Assembly: GCF_004359505.1 (NCBI RefSeq)
Contig: NZ_SCWE01000002.1
Location: 248,001 to 312,000, forward strand
Reading direction: 5' to 3'
Source of the DNA: Macrococcus hajekii
GTDB taxonomy: Bacteria > Bacillota > Bacilli > Staphylococcales > Staphylococcaceae
Length of the DNA: 64,000 bases
Part shown: positions 9,457 through 18,240 of the stretch, in pieces
Layout: the number at the start of each line of letters is the position of its first letter
Position numbering within the stretch: the first letter of the stretch is position 1
Translations under genes and position numbers: made by a program
Notes under the pieces: model-generated
The model's input: the letters and a program-made list of their open reading frames with translations, nothing else
Database searches by the model: none
Told to the model about the DNA's origin: nothing

Positions 9457-9487
9457 AAAAAATACACCAGAAAAATTCTGGTGTATG
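9457..9487 (-). terminator. Terminator of cidC
   Basis: Stem arms ATACACCAGAA and TTCTGGTGTAT, followed on the minus strand by a T6 tract, six bases beyond the cidC stop codon. Confidence 0.9.
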
Positions 9488-9492
9488 AATGT

Positions 9493-11226
9493 TTAAAGCA
9501 CACGTCTAATCAATGTTTTAAGCGGCGGCATTTTTTCAAGTTTGCCTTCTTCAATTAAAGAACGGATTTCGAATTTTGCATAGCCAAGCATTTCATCGAA
9601 AACAATCTGTCCAGGTAACGGTGCAGCGTCTTGATCTACGTAGATATTAACAATCGCTGGTTTATTAGCAGCTTTTGCTTGAGCAAGTGCAGGCGCTATT
9701 TCATCAGGATGAGTGACATTAAATCCTACCCCACCACAGCTCTCAGCGAATTTTGCATAGTCAATATCTGCCAGGTCAATCGCATACTCCAGTTCACCTG
9801 CAGCCTGCTGCTCATATTTAATAAATGACAGCTGCTGATTGTTAAGAACGACTACAATCATCGGCAGGTTGTAATAGACAGCTGTAACAAAATCCTGCAT
9901 TACCATTGAGAAGCCGCCGTCTCCTGAGATCGCAAAAGCTTCTCGTTCTGGAAAAGCAATTTTACTCGCGATAGCTCCTGGTAATGCACAACCCATTGTA
10001 CCGAGCCAAGCTGATGTAATAAATTTATTCTGATGGTTAAGTCTTAAATAACGTGTACTCCATACTGTAGAAGTACCGACATCGATAGAGAATGTCGCAT
10101 CTTGATCAGCAACTTTTTCTATTTCCGCCATTACACGTTCTGGACGGATAGGCCTACTATCTTTCGCTCTATCTTCTTCCAACCATTTATTCCAGTTTTC
10201 CATATTTTCCTGACAAGCCTGAAGGAACGGACGTGTTGTGACTGGCTCACATGCATGCGTCAATTCAGGTAATATATCTTTAGCGTGACCGATGAGTGGC
10301 ACATCCACATCGTAACGTTTACCGATATTTTTAGGATTTAAATCAAGCTGAATACAAGGTACATTCTCATCAGGCAAGTAATCGACGTAAGGATAGTTAG
10401 TGCCTAACAGAATAAGTAAGTCAGCTTCTTTCATCGCTTCAAATGCCGGCTTAGTTCCAATTTTACCGATATTACCGAGAGACTGTGGATGTGTATCCGG
10501 TACTATACCTTTACCTGGTAAAGTAATCATAGTAGGTGCCTGAATATGTTCAATAAAATCAATGACTTCATCTTTAGCACCTTTTGTACCTACACCTGCT
10601 AACACAACTGGGTTTTCACTCTTTTCAATCAGTTCAGCCGCCTGTTTAATTTTATCATCAGGTGCTGCAAAGTGAGGTCTTTCATATACATAAGGTTTAT
10701 CCAATGTATGGTCTTCAATCTCTGTTTTAAGAATATCACCAGGAATAGTCAGAACAGCGACACCTTGTTCATCATATGCGGTCTTAATCGCTTCATTGAC
10801 CGTATCAAAGATACGAGCTGGATCTGTAATGATCTGGTTGAATACAGCAACCCCTTGGAACATAGTCGAAATATCTACTTCCTGGAAATAACCTGAACCA
10901 ATTTGATCAGTATTTGTATGTCCACATAAAACGAGTGTCGGTACATTGTCCATTTTTGCATCATACATCCCGTTCAGTAAGTGAACGGCACCTGGACCAC
11001 CGATACCAAGTGAAACTGCTATTTTACCTGTCAATTTTGTATAGCTTGCCGCAGCAAGTGTCGCCACTTCTTCATGACGAACGTTATAAAATTTAATGTT
11101 CTCTTCTTCCTGTTTTAGTGCATCTACTACTGAGTCAATGGAATCACCCGGAATACCATACACATGATCAATGCCCCAGTTTTTCAATGCTTTTACTAAT
11201 GCCAGATTTGCTTTAATTTTACCCAT
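9493..11226 (-). CDS. cidC: Pyruvate oxidase (pyruvate:quinone oxidoreductase)
   Basis: Thiamine-diphosphate and FAD enzyme that decarboxylates pyruvate to acetate and CO2 and passes electrons to the membrane. 577 residues against 579 in S. aureus CidC, with near-identical start (MGKIKAN). Catalytic glutamate is in YNVRHEEVA (about residue 51); the TPP-binding motif GDGGFSMVMQD occurs near residue 430. GGAGG precedes the ATG. No cidAB genes are adjacent, unlike S. aureus, so regulation by CidR is not evident here. Single gene with its own terminator. Confidence 0.95.
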   Translation of the reverse strand: MGKIKANLALVKALKNWGIDHVYGIPGDSIDSVVDALKQEEENIKFYNVRHEEVATLAAASYTKLTGKIAVSLGIGGPGAVHLLNGMYDAKMDNVPTLVLCGHTNTDQIGSGYFQEVDISTMFQGVAVFNQIITDPARIFDTVNEAIKTAYDEQGVAVLTIPGDILKTEIEDHTLDKPYVYERPHFAAPDDKIKQAAELIEKSENPVVLAGVGTKGAKDEVIDFIEHIQAPTMITLPGKGIVPDTHPQSLGNIGKIGTKPAFEAMKEADLLILLGTNYPYVDYLPDENVPCIQLDLNPKNIGKRYDVDVPLIGHAKDILPELTHACEPVTTRPFLQACQENMENWNKWLEEDRAKDSRPIRPERVMAEIEKVADQDATFSIDVGTSTVWSTRYLRLNHQNKFITSAWLGTMGCALPGAIASKIAFPEREAFAISGDGGFSMVMQDFVTAVYYNLPMIVVVLNNQQLSFIKYEQQAAGELEYAIDLADIDYAKFAESCGGVGFNVTHPDEIAPALAQAKAANKPAIVNIYVDQDAAPLPGQIVFDEMLGYAKFEIRSLIEEGKLEKMPPLKTLIRRVL

Positions 11227-11348
11227 GTCATTACCTCCAGTAATCTGCTCACTTTTCCATATACCCGTATTTTTTTATCACTAATCACATTTACAACTGC
11301 CGGACAGGGTATATGAAGGTTAAATCAATAGTATAGGGAGGTATTACA

Positions 11349-12230
11349 ATGAAAAAAATCTTATTGACCGGTGGTACAGGACTTGTCGGTTCACGGTTTA
11401 TTGAACTGACAGACGAAATGCCTTATGAGTTTTACATTATGACACGCTCAGCTAAGGCCGATACTGCTCGTATAAAATATATCAACTGGGACGATATCAA
11501 TCGTATACCCGATATTGATTTAGTCATTAATCTAGCCGGTGCCAGCCTTAGTCAAAGGTGGACATCTGAACATAAAAAAGCTATCGCCGGCAGTCGTATT
11601 GAATCAACGCGTAAATTAAAAGCGATTATCGATCGACAACAAACAAAACCTTTCCTGATTACAGCAAGTGCTGTCGGTTACTATCCACCGGCAAAACATC
11701 TGACTTACACGGAGAAAGATACTTTCAAACCTTTTGATTTCTTATCAGAAACAGTCTCCTTATGGGAACAAGAAGCTCAAAAAATAGAAGATACAGGTGT
11801 ACAGACAGCCTATTGCAGATTTGGTGTCATTTTCTCTGACAAAGGCGGTGCTTTACCGCTGATGATTAAACCTTACCAGTTTTATATCGGAGGCAACATT
11901 GGTGATGGACAGCAAGTCTATTCATGGATTCATATCGATGACCTTATTCATGCCTTACTCTATATTTACCATCACCAGCTGACAGGTGTCTATAATATCA
12001 CTGCTCCCAATCCTGCGACACAAGAAGAAGTCGGAAAGGCCATTGCGGCCACCCTTCATAAGCCGCATATGATACCGGTACCTGATACTGTCCTTGATGT
12101 AGTGCTAGGTGAACAATCCATTATGGTCACTGATGGTCAGCGTGTTCTCCCTAAGAAACTGCAGGAAGCAGGCTATGACTTCACATATCCTACGATTGAT
12201 AAAGCTCTGGTGAATTTATATGGACAATAG
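11349..12230 (+). CDS. TIGR01777-family NAD(P)-binding epimerase-like protein (YfhF type)
   Basis: 293-residue extended SDR protein. Rossmann motif GGTGLVGSRF at residues 8-17; NLAGASLSQRWT and a YYPP segment replace the usual YxxxK, as in the SDR39U1/YfhF family. The C-terminal DUF1731 region is present. Biological role of the family is not established; in other bacteria it sits near cell-division or nucleotide genes. GGGAGG precedes the ATG. It overlaps the next gene by eleven bases, so the two are probably co-expressed. Confidence 0.88.
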   Translation: MKKILLTGGTGLVGSRFIELTDEMPYEFYIMTRSAKADTARIKYINWDDINRIPDIDLVINLAGASLSQRWTSEHKKAIAGSRIESTRKLKAIIDRQQTKPFLITASAVGYYPPAKHLTYTEKDTFKPFDFLSETVSLWEQEAQKIEDTGVQTAYCRFGVIFSDKGGALPLMIKPYQFYIGGNIGDGQQVYSWIHIDDLIHALLYIYHHQLTGVYNITAPNPATQEEVGKAIAATLHKPHMIPVPDTVLDVVLGEQSIMVTDGQRVLPKKLQEAGYDFTYPTIDKALVNLYGQ

Positions 12231-12606
12231 TAAAGAACAGAAAAAAGCGGTAGAGAAACGGTGGCGCGAAGAGAAATATAAAGTGATGTATTACAGCCAG
12301 CAGCACTATAATTCTATACGCCAACTGATGAAAAACCAGTTGGCTGATATTGATAGATTGAACAGAGAAATTGCTGAAGCTTATTCTATAGAACCGACTC
12401 ATGGTTCTATGGTCAATACATTCCAGCACATCTGGGGATACTTCAAGAAAAAAGCGACTGAAGAAGAAAAAAAACATATCTTGAACTTAATAGATGCACT
12501 GCCTAGTTCCAACGATGCTCTTATTACCGAACTTTCTCAGCTTGCCATCCAATATGAGATCCAGTACTTAAAAGATAGCAGCCTGTTAAAAGCCCCTCTT
12601 CATTAA
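12220..12606 (+). CDS. YbgA-like (DUF1722) protein
   Basis: 128-residue soluble protein, highly charged. The segment WREEKYKVMYYSQQHYNSIR resembles the start of the DUF1722 (YbgA) domain, which in other bacteria is often fused to DUF523; no DUF523 is present here. Translation starts within the last codons of the upstream epimerase-like gene. Its stop codon lies inside a hairpin shared with the convergent neighbour. Function unknown. Confidence 0.75.
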   Translation: MDNSKEQKKAVEKRWREEKYKVMYYSQQHYNSIRQLMKNQLADIDRLNREIAEAYSIEPTHGSMVNTFQHIWGYFKKKATEEEKKHILNLIDALPSSNDALITELSQLAIQYEIQYLKDSSLLKAPLH

Positions 12607-12617
12607 GAAGGGCTTTT
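12588..12617. terminator. Bidirectional terminator inside two convergent gene ends
   Basis: Arms AAAAGCCC and GGGCTTTT with an inner TCTT/AAGA pair. It covers the stop codons of both flanking convergent genes, which overlap by four bases. Confidence 0.8.
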
Positions 12618-13082
12618 CTGCTGCCATCCGCAACGTGGACTGATAGTATCATTCAGCCATTTTTCATGCAGTAATTCCTTATAAGCAGCGTAAACTTTGT
12701 CACCCGTTAATTTCACGTCACCATAAACAAAAAAAGGCGGTAACGATTCATGTGAGAATAAATGCTGGTTTAAAGTAATGGTCTCGGCAAGCTGCTCGAG
12801 ATCTGATTTAAAAGCAGCTGAGCGTTTGCCCCCTCTTCTCTGATGTTCTTCGTCCATTGCAATCAACATCTGATAGAGATCCATTATAAATGGCGAGCCA
12901 TTATTATAGGCGTGTTTGACAATAGGATGATGGAGATAACGAGTATTTCCTTCGATAATCTTTATCTCAGCCAAACAGACACGAATAATCTGGTACAGTT
13001 CCAGTACTTGCTTAGACAGCCGTCTATTATCTAAATATTTGGCACTGATATTATGATCAGCCTCTACTCTAAAAATTTGCAT
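12603..13082 (-). CDS. Putative pyrimidine-dimer DNA glycosylase-like protein
   Basis: 159 residues beginning MQIFRVEADHNIS, with YLDNRRLSKQVLELYQI and HPIVKHAYNNGSPF segments. This pattern resembles staphylococcal proteins annotated in the Pyr_excise (T4 endonuclease V/DenV) family, which act on UV-induced thymine dimers; the assignment rests on memory of such annotations, not on an alignment. GAAGG lies before the ATG. It is convergent with the DUF1722 gene and divergent from the zinc lipoprotein. Treat the function as tentative. Confidence 0.6.
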   Translation of the reverse strand: MQIFRVEADHNISAKYLDNRRLSKQVLELYQIIRVCLAEIKIIEGNTRYLHHPIVKHAYNNGSPFIMDLYQMLIAMDEEHQRRGGKRSAAFKSDLEQLAETITLNQHLFSHESLPPFFVYGDVKLTGDKVYAAYKELLHEKWLNDTISPRCGWQQKSPS

Positions 13083-13119
13083 TGCTTACCTTCCTTATCA
13101 TTTATTTAAAGAACAGCTA

Positions 13120-13148
13120 TTGACGGTGCTTGCGTCCTTCTTTATAAT
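13120..13148 (+). promoter_or_regulatory. Promoter of the ZinT-like lipoprotein gene
   Basis: -35 TTGACG (13120-13125), a 17-bp spacer and consensus -10 TATAAT (13143-13148). The Zur box starts at the very next base and covers the transcription start. Confidence 0.8.
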
Positions 13149-13169
13149 AATTCGTAACCATTACGTTTT
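13149..13169. promoter_or_regulatory. Zur operator
   Basis: Twenty-one-base near-palindrome with half sites AATTCGTAAC and ATTACGTTTT around one central base, matching the Zur consensus of Bacillus and Staphylococcus (core CGTAAT-n-ATTACG with one mismatch). Position over the start site implies zinc-dependent repression. Confidence 0.88.
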
Positions 13170-13181
13170 ATAGGAGGATAT

Positions 13182-13910
13182 ATGAACACATTAGCTAAAG
13201 GATTTGGTGTTATCTCTCTTGCTGCTCTATTGACAGCATGCGGTAATACAGCAACAGATAAAGAGAACGAGAAAACTCAGGAACATAGTCATGAAGAACA
13301 CAGCCATAAAGAACATGAGAAAGCGCATGAACACGACCACGGTCATGATCACCATCACATGTCAGAAGCAGATAAAAAAATCTATGAAGGTTACTTTGAA
13401 GACAGTCAAGTTAAAGACAGAGCTCTCACGGACTGGGAAGGTGACTGGCAATCCGTCTACCCATTCCTGAAAGACGGTACACTCGATAAAGTTTTCGAAC
13501 ATAAAGCAAAAGAAAAACCATCTATGACTGCCAAGGAATATAAGGACTACTATACAACGGGTTACAAGACAGATGTTTCACGCATTAATATCGGCAAAGA
13601 GAATATTGATTTCTATAAAGGTGATGAGAAATATTCCGGCAAATATATTTACGACGGCAAAGAGATTCTGAACTATGAAAAAGGAAACCGTGGTGTTCGC
13701 TTCATCTTCAAAAAAGTATCAGGAGACAATCAAGCACCTAAATTCATTCAGTTCAGCGACCATAGTATTGCACCAAAACGGGCTGAGCACTTCCATATTT
13801 ATATGGGCAATGAACGTGCCGCTCTTCTTAAGGAAATGGAGCATTGGCCAACTTATTACTTCAGTGATATGACAGGCGATGAAATTGCTGAAGAAATTAT
13901 GGCGCACTAA
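13182..13910 (+). CDS. ZinT-domain zinc-binding lipoprotein
   Basis: 242 residues. Signal peptide ends in lipobox LTAC, giving lipidated Cys20 on the outer face of the membrane. A histidine-rich stretch (about residues 35-60, many HxH and EH pairs) is followed by a ZinT/YodA lipocalin-like domain (DWEGDWQSVYPFL onward to AEHFHIYMGN). In many Firmicutes this domain is the C-terminal half of the AdcA binding protein; here it stands alone, without the ZnuA-type domain. A Zur box covers its promoter. Expected to scavenge or deliver zinc under starvation. A zinc ABC transporter is not in this window. Confidence 0.92.
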   Translation: MNTLAKGFGVISLAALLTACGNTATDKENEKTQEHSHEEHSHKEHEKAHEHDHGHDHHHMSEADKKIYEGYFEDSQVKDRALTDWEGDWQSVYPFLKDGTLDKVFEHKAKEKPSMTAKEYKDYYTTGYKTDVSRINIGKENIDFYKGDEKYSGKYIYDGKEILNYEKGNRGVRFIFKKVSGDNQAPKFIQFSDHSIAPKRAEHFHIYMGNERAALLKEMEHWPTYYFSDMTGDEIAEEIMAH

Positions 13911-13914
13911 TTTT

Positions 13915-14700
13915 TCAGATGATATTCAGTTGAATATCATCTTTTTTGCGGCGTGGTCTGACGGCTCGGTACCAGCTGAGGCACATCATATAAATAATAA
14001 CAAGTTCAATGATATCTCCTCCGTAATACATCACCATCGCCCCCTGCTGCGATTGTTCAGTACTTACGCCTGCAGGTGGATAAGGATAGAATGATTTTGA
14101 CAGAATTTGATGAAGTGCAATCGAAACAATCATTACAATTGAACGATATTTAAATGAATAAGGATGACGTGTTGGTTCGATTTCAAGCATAACAGACGTC
14201 AATAAGTAGCCTGCCATAAATATATGGAAATGAATCAAATAATGCAGGACTGGATAATGATGCATCAGCATAAATAAATCCGTGCGATATAGAAGCCATA
14301 AACCGCCTGTATTTAAAATGAGTGCTACAACCGGATGTGTTACGAGTCGGACGTAGCGACTGCCGAGCAGTTTCGATATCCGCCTGCCTTGCTGAGCTGG
14401 CAGAGTTCTAAAAAGTAAGGTTATCGGTGTCGCAAGCACTAACAGTAATGGGGCTAACATTCCAAGCAGGAGATGACCATACATATGTGCTACAAAATGA
14501 TGGTGCATCTGTTCTGCCAAGGGACCTACCATTACAACCAATCCACAGAGCATACCTGCTATCCAGCTCACTATTTTAAATAATGACCATTCTTGAGTCT
14601 GTCGTAATGCGGCATATAGATAAGCTACTATTAATAAAACAACAATAAGAACTATCACTATATCCATTACAGGGAAAACATCTTGATGATGCGCATGCAT
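13915..14700 (-). CDS. ctaG: Cytochrome c oxidase assembly factor CtaG-like membrane protein
   Basis: 261 residues, seven or so transmembrane segments, CtaG (caa3-type oxidase assembly, DUF1404/PF09678) family. Conserved histidines cluster in membrane loops (MHHHFVAHMYGHL, MHHYPVLHYLIHFHIF), consistent with copper or heme-copper assembly. Its ATG overlaps the stop of the upstream DUF2243 gene by one base (TAATG). The last nine codons form one arm-loop-arm of a hairpin that can also terminate the convergent zinc lipoprotein. No oxidase subunit genes are adjacent. Confidence 0.88.
   Translation of the reverse strand: MHAHHQDVFPVMDIVIVLIVVLLIVAYLYAALRQTQEWSLFKIVSWIAGMLCGLVVMVGPLAEQMHHHFVAHMYGHLLLGMLAPLLLVLATPITLLFRTLPAQQGRRISKLLGSRYVRLVTHPVVALILNTGGLWLLYRTDLFMLMHHYPVLHYLIHFHIFMAGYLLTSVMLEIEPTRHPYSFKYRSIVMIVSIALHQILSKSFYPYPPAGVSTEQSQQGAMVMYYGGDIIELVIIYMMCLSWYRAVRPRRKKDDIQLNII
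13918..13943 (+). terminator. Terminator of the zinc lipoprotein gene, embedded in the ctaG 3' end
   Basis: Arms GATGATATTCA and TGAATATCATC, then T6 on the plus strand. The whole stem lies within the coding sequence for the C-terminus of the convergent ctaG gene (KKDDIQLNII). Confidence 0.85.
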
Positions 14701-15146
14701 TACTTCATCATCCCTCTACGTCTCGACATGATATAACCGACTATAATCATCAGGAGTCCGGTAATAATCCATACGATATCATAAGTAATGACATTATCGA
14801 CATAACGAATCTGATGCATTCTCAGCACTTTATGATTGATGATGCCATCATACACTTGAAAAGAACCCATTCCCATCAGTGTGCGACCTATCCAGAACTG
14901 CCAGTCAGTCGGATATTTACGTCTGGCATCCGCGAGAAGAAATAGTCCAAATATAATAAAAAATCCACACATGGCATTTAAAATACCGTCTGATAAGAGA
15001 CCTATCTCCCTAGTCATCTGATCATAAAAATGATGCCATTGCAAAAACTGGTGAAACACAATTTCATCTATTAAACCTGCAAGTCCTATACCAAAAATAA
15101 AACCTGACCATTTATGTTCTTTCAAATATGTGCCATTCTGCTTCAT
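14700..15146 (-). CDS. DUF2243 membrane protein
   Basis: 148 residues with four hydrophobic segments and conserved histidines (EIVFHQFLQWHHFYD). The family is of unknown function and is commonly found beside ctaG, as here, suggesting a shared role in oxidase maturation. GAGGAG precedes the ATG; the gene ends in TAATG, coupling translation to ctaG. Confidence 0.88.
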   Translation of the reverse strand: MKQNGTYLKEHKWSGFIFGIGLAGLIDEIVFHQFLQWHHFYDQMTREIGLLSDGILNAMCGFFIIFGLFLLADARRKYPTDWQFWIGRTLMGMGSFQVYDGIINHKVLRMHQIRYVDNVITYDIVWIITGLLMIIVGYIMSRRRGMMK

Positions 15147-15201
15147 ATTGATCTCCTCATCATCTTTTAGATACCTCTACCCTCTTTTTTATCATGAACA
15201 C

Positions 15202-15225
15202 AAAAAACAGCCATTCGGCTGTTTT
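15202..15225 (-). terminator. Terminator of the merA-like gene
   Basis: AAAACAGCC and GGCTGTTTT arms with a T6 tract on the minus strand, next to the reductase stop codon. Confidence 0.85.
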
Positions 15226-16548
15226 CTATTTTACATTAAACAATTCATTAAATGATTCAATAATAGTCGGGTGCGTATAGAGAGCATCCCTTAATACTTC
15301 GTAAGACGTCTGCTGTTCCATCGCAAACTTGATCAAGTTAATCAATTCTTCAGATTTAATACCGTAAAGCGTTGCGCCTAGTATTTGATTCGTTTTCTTA
15401 TCTACAACTGATTTAAAGAGACCTCTTCCCTCATTCTCAATCGTCTGACACGTAATACTTGAAACTTTAACTTTGCCTTCCATAATCTCATAGCCCTGCT
15501 CTATAGCCTGTACAGCAGTCAGTCCCACAATCGATATAGCCGGGGTAATAAATACAGTATAAGGGATTATCCCTCTATTTTGAGTCGTTCGTTTTCTTTC
15601 TCCGACCAGACCATCTTTAATGATACGGAAATCATCAAGCGAAATATAAGTAAACTGTGGGCCGCCCGTCACATCACCCGCTGCATAAATACCAGGTACC
15701 GTCGTTTCCAGATATTCATTGACTTTTATTTCACCACGCGCACCAAGCTCGATATCTGTATTTTCCAGTGCAAGGTCCGTATGAGGCTTACGTCCTGTAG
15801 CAAGCAGCACAGCATCAGCCTCGAAGTCACCCTGATCCGTTTTAACGATCACTGAATCACCATTATCTTCAAAGCCTGTAGTATTCGTATTCAGAACGAA
15901 CTTAACATTTTGAGCCTCCATATCTTTTATGGCGAGTTCAGCAACCTCAGCATCTTCTCGTCCTAAAATCTGGCTGCCACGCTCAAGTACTGTCACTTGT
16001 GTGCCAAAACCACCAAATGAAGCTGCAAACTCCAGCGCAATATAACCGCCTCCCACAATAACGAGATGTTCCGGCTGCTCAGTAAGCTGCATAATACCTT
16101 CTGAATCATAAATATGCTTTGATTCCTTAATGCCGTCAATAGACGGAATGTTCGCAACTGCCCCGGTATTAATCAGAATATATTCAGCCGTAATTATTTC
16201 TTTATGATGATCTGCAAAGTGAAGCTCAATCTCCTTATTAGATTTGAATTGTGCTTTAGCATCAATGACCTCTACATTGTCTTCACCTGATAATTTATGA
16301 TAGTTTTTCTTATTAAGAAGACCTGTAACTTGATCCTTACGAGCAACAGCCTGATTGAAAGTCATATGAGTCATACTGTCATGGATCAATATTTTGGAAG
16401 GAATACAGCCGATATTAATGCAAGTACCCCCGTACATTCTTCTCGATTGTTCAATCACCGCTACTTTATTACCTTGCTGGGCCATAAACTTGGCCAGTGT
16501 TTTACCCGCCTTGCCAAAACCAATCACTATTAAATCATATTGTCTCAT
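15226..16548 (-). CDS. merA: Flavoprotein disulfide reductase, MerA/RclA-like (reactive chlorine or hypothiocyanite defence)
   Basis: 440-residue class I pyridine nucleotide-disulfide oxidoreductase. FAD motif GFGKAGKTLA at residue 10, redox pair in GGTCINIGCIPSK (about 40-52), NAD(P)H motif GGGYIALEFA, and dimerisation domain with HPTI. No heavy-metal domain and no C-terminal vicinal cysteines, so it is not a mercuric reductase in the strict sense. It matches the staphylococcal MerA regulated by HypR and E. coli RclA, linked to HOCl/hypothiocyanous acid resistance. ATG at 16548 is chosen (GGGGAGG seven bases upstream) over a TTG one codon earlier. No hypR is adjacent. Confidence 0.85.
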   Translation of the reverse strand: MRQYDLIVIGFGKAGKTLAKFMAQQGNKVAVIEQSRRMYGGTCINIGCIPSKILIHDSMTHMTFNQAVARKDQVTGLLNKKNYHKLSGEDNVEVIDAKAQFKSNKEIELHFADHHKEIITAEYILINTGAVANIPSIDGIKESKHIYDSEGIMQLTEQPEHLVIVGGGYIALEFAASFGGFGTQVTVLERGSQILGREDAEVAELAIKDMEAQNVKFVLNTNTTGFEDNGDSVIVKTDQGDFEADAVLLATGRKPHTDLALENTDIELGARGEIKVNEYLETTVPGIYAAGDVTGGPQFTYISLDDFRIIKDGLVGERKRTTQNRGIIPYTVFITPAISIVGLTAVQAIEQGYEIMEGKVKVSSITCQTIENEGRGLFKSVVDKKTNQILGATLYGIKSEELINLIKFAMEQQTSYEVLRDALYTHPTIIESFNELFNVK

Positions 16549-16582
16549 CAATAAACCTCCCCATCTCAGTTACTCATGCTGA

Positions 16583-16596
16583 TGAAAGCGCTTTAC
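16583..16596. promoter_or_regulatory. Palindromic element upstream of merA-like gene (possible cre)
   Basis: TGAAAGCGCTTTAC contains the ten-base palindrome AAAGCGCTTT and matches the cre consensus at 12 of 14 positions. It lies 35 bases upstream of the reductase start. The binding protein is a guess. Confidence 0.35.
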
Positions 16597-16660
16597 TTTA
16601 TTATCTCATTGTCATGCAAAGATTTCCATTTGTAACTCAAGTATGGCCAGATTCATATCA

Positions 16661-16978
16661 TCAATATTCCTGTTTTAACTGCTCGATTCTTAAACTGAGA
16701 TCACTAAAATCAATAATACGTGCCTGTCTATGATACTCTCTATCTTTATTAAATAGAATGACAACGGGTGAAGTAAAAAGACTAAGTTGCCCAGCTACTT
16801 CAGGTATCTTGTCTACAAGTAACCAGTAGCCTTCTATATAGTGTTCTGTCACTAATGATTCAATACGTGGATAATCTGCATGACAGACTGAACATCCAGT
16901 TATCATCGTATAAACTAATTTTTTATGGCCATCATTAAGTACTGTCACTAATTCATCGTACGAATTTATTTCTTTCAT
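16661..16978 (-). CDS. Thioredoxin-like protein
   Basis: 105-106 residues with a thioredoxin fold: MITGCSVCHADYPRIE carries the CxxC redox pair (about residues 29-32) and the cis-proline is in LFTSPVVILF. No signal peptide, so cytoplasmic. Two adjacent ATG codons follow GGAGG; the second (16978) has the better spacing. Upstream neighbour of the merA-like reductase in the same direction with a gap of about 110 bases. Partner reductase is unknown. Confidence 0.85.
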   Translation of the reverse strand: MKEINSYDELVTVLNDGHKKLVYTMITGCSVCHADYPRIESLVTEHYIEGYWLLVDKIPEVAGQLSLFTSPVVILFNKDREYHRQARIIDFSDLSLRIEQLKQEY

Positions 16979-16989
16979 CATTGACCTCC

Positions 16990-17020
16990 AAAAAAAGAGA
17001 CAGCGACTTCTGTCGCTGCC
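16990..17020 (-). terminator. Terminator of the M20 amidohydrolase gene
   Basis: GCAGCGAC and GTCGCTG arms with loop AGAA, followed by a long T-run on the minus strand. Confidence 0.85.
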
Positions 17021-17026
17021 TTCATT

Positions 17027-18202
17027 TTATTCACCTTTTAAATAATCTTGTACAACTGTACCCACTGCTTTAGCAGCAATTAATAAAGATTTTTCACTAA
17101 TATTGAACTTAGGATGATGATGTGGGAAGATATCTCCGTCTTCCGGTGCAGCACCGACATAGATGAAGGCACTTGGACGTTCTTTTGCGTAATAGGCAAA
17201 ATCTTCTGAAGGCGGCTGTGCTTCACACTCTTCAACCGGGATATCTTCAAGTTTATCTTTCAATGTCGACGATACATACTCTGTAAACTCAGGATCATTA
17301 TAAAGAGCCGGATAATCGTCCTTATAATCAAGCTCACATGTCACACCGAACATCTCATCTAATCCTTTAACTAAACGTTTAACTTCTTTTTCAATAGTCT
17401 GCTTCGTTTCTTCAGTCAGACCACGTACGTCACCTTCTAATGTAACATGGTCACTAACCGCATTGAATGGGCCTTTACCATCAAATGAACCGATTGTAAC
17501 GACGCCTGTCTCAAATGGATTTAGTCGACGTGATACAATAGTCTGAACGGCTGTAACGAAATGGCTGGCTGCGACAATCGCGTCATTCGCCATATGAGGG
17601 GATGAACCGTGTCCACCTTTCCCATTGACTTTCAGTTTGAAGAATGCACGGCCTGTCTGAACAAAACCAGGTCTGTAATATACTTTACCTGTATCCATCG
17701 TACTCATAACATGCACACCTATAACATTATCAACACCTTCAAGTACACCATCTTTAATCATACCTTGCGCACCACCTGGTGGAACTTCTTCTGCTGGCTG
17801 ATGAATGACGATGACCTTACCTATCAATGAATCTTTCATTTCAGCAAGTGTTTCTGCCAGAACGAGCATATAAGCAGTATGTGCATCGTGACCACACGCA
17901 TGCATGACACCTGGATTTTTTGAAGCGAAAGGCAGGCCTGTATCCTCTTCAATTGGCAGTGCATCGAAGTCTGCTCGAATGGCAAGTGTCTTACCTGGTT
18001 TACCCGAGTCAATCGTTACCTTGATTCCTCGTTCACCTATATTAGTATCAACTTGTACATCTTTATCTTTGTAAAAATCAGCGATGTATTTTGAAGTTTC
18101 TTCTTCCTGGAAAGAAAGTTCTGGATTTTCATGTAAATGACGTCTAATCTCAATCATCTTATCTTCTTTTTGTTCAAGAGCCTTGAGTAATTCTGTTGTC
18201 AT
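17027..18202 (-). CDS. M20 family amidohydrolase (N-acyl amino acid hydrolase type)
   Basis: 391-residue metallohydrolase of the HipO/AbgB/IAA-hydrolase group. Metal-ligand motifs are HACGHDAHT (about residue 100) and HQPAEE (about 138), then a bacterial dimerisation lid domain and the late HHHPKF ligand. The start is placed at MTTELLKAL because AAGGAG is eight bases upstream; an earlier in-frame ATG abuts the site. It follows the SdrM-like exporter gene by 38 bases and is probably in the same transcript, so it may act on imported or exported acyl amino acids. Substrate unknown. Confidence 0.88.
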   Translation of the reverse strand: MTTELLKALEQKEDKMIEIRRHLHENPELSFQEEETSKYIADFYKDKDVQVDTNIGERGIKVTIDSGKPGKTLAIRADFDALPIEEDTGLPFASKNPGVMHACGHDAHTAYMLVLAETLAEMKDSLIGKVIVIHQPAEEVPPGGAQGMIKDGVLEGVDNVIGVHVMSTMDTGKVYYRPGFVQTGRAFFKLKVNGKGGHGSSPHMANDAIVAASHFVTAVQTIVSRRLNPFETGVVTIGSFDGKGPFNAVSDHVTLEGDVRGLTEETKQTIEKEVKRLVKGLDEMFGVTCELDYKDDYPALYNDPEFTEYVSSTLKDKLEDIPVEECEAQPPSEDFAYYAKERPSAFIYVGAAPEDGDIFPHHHPKFNISEKSLLIAAKAVGTVVQDYLKGE

Positions 18203-18240
18203 TTTCTTCATCTCCTTTATTAATACATCTACTATACCCG

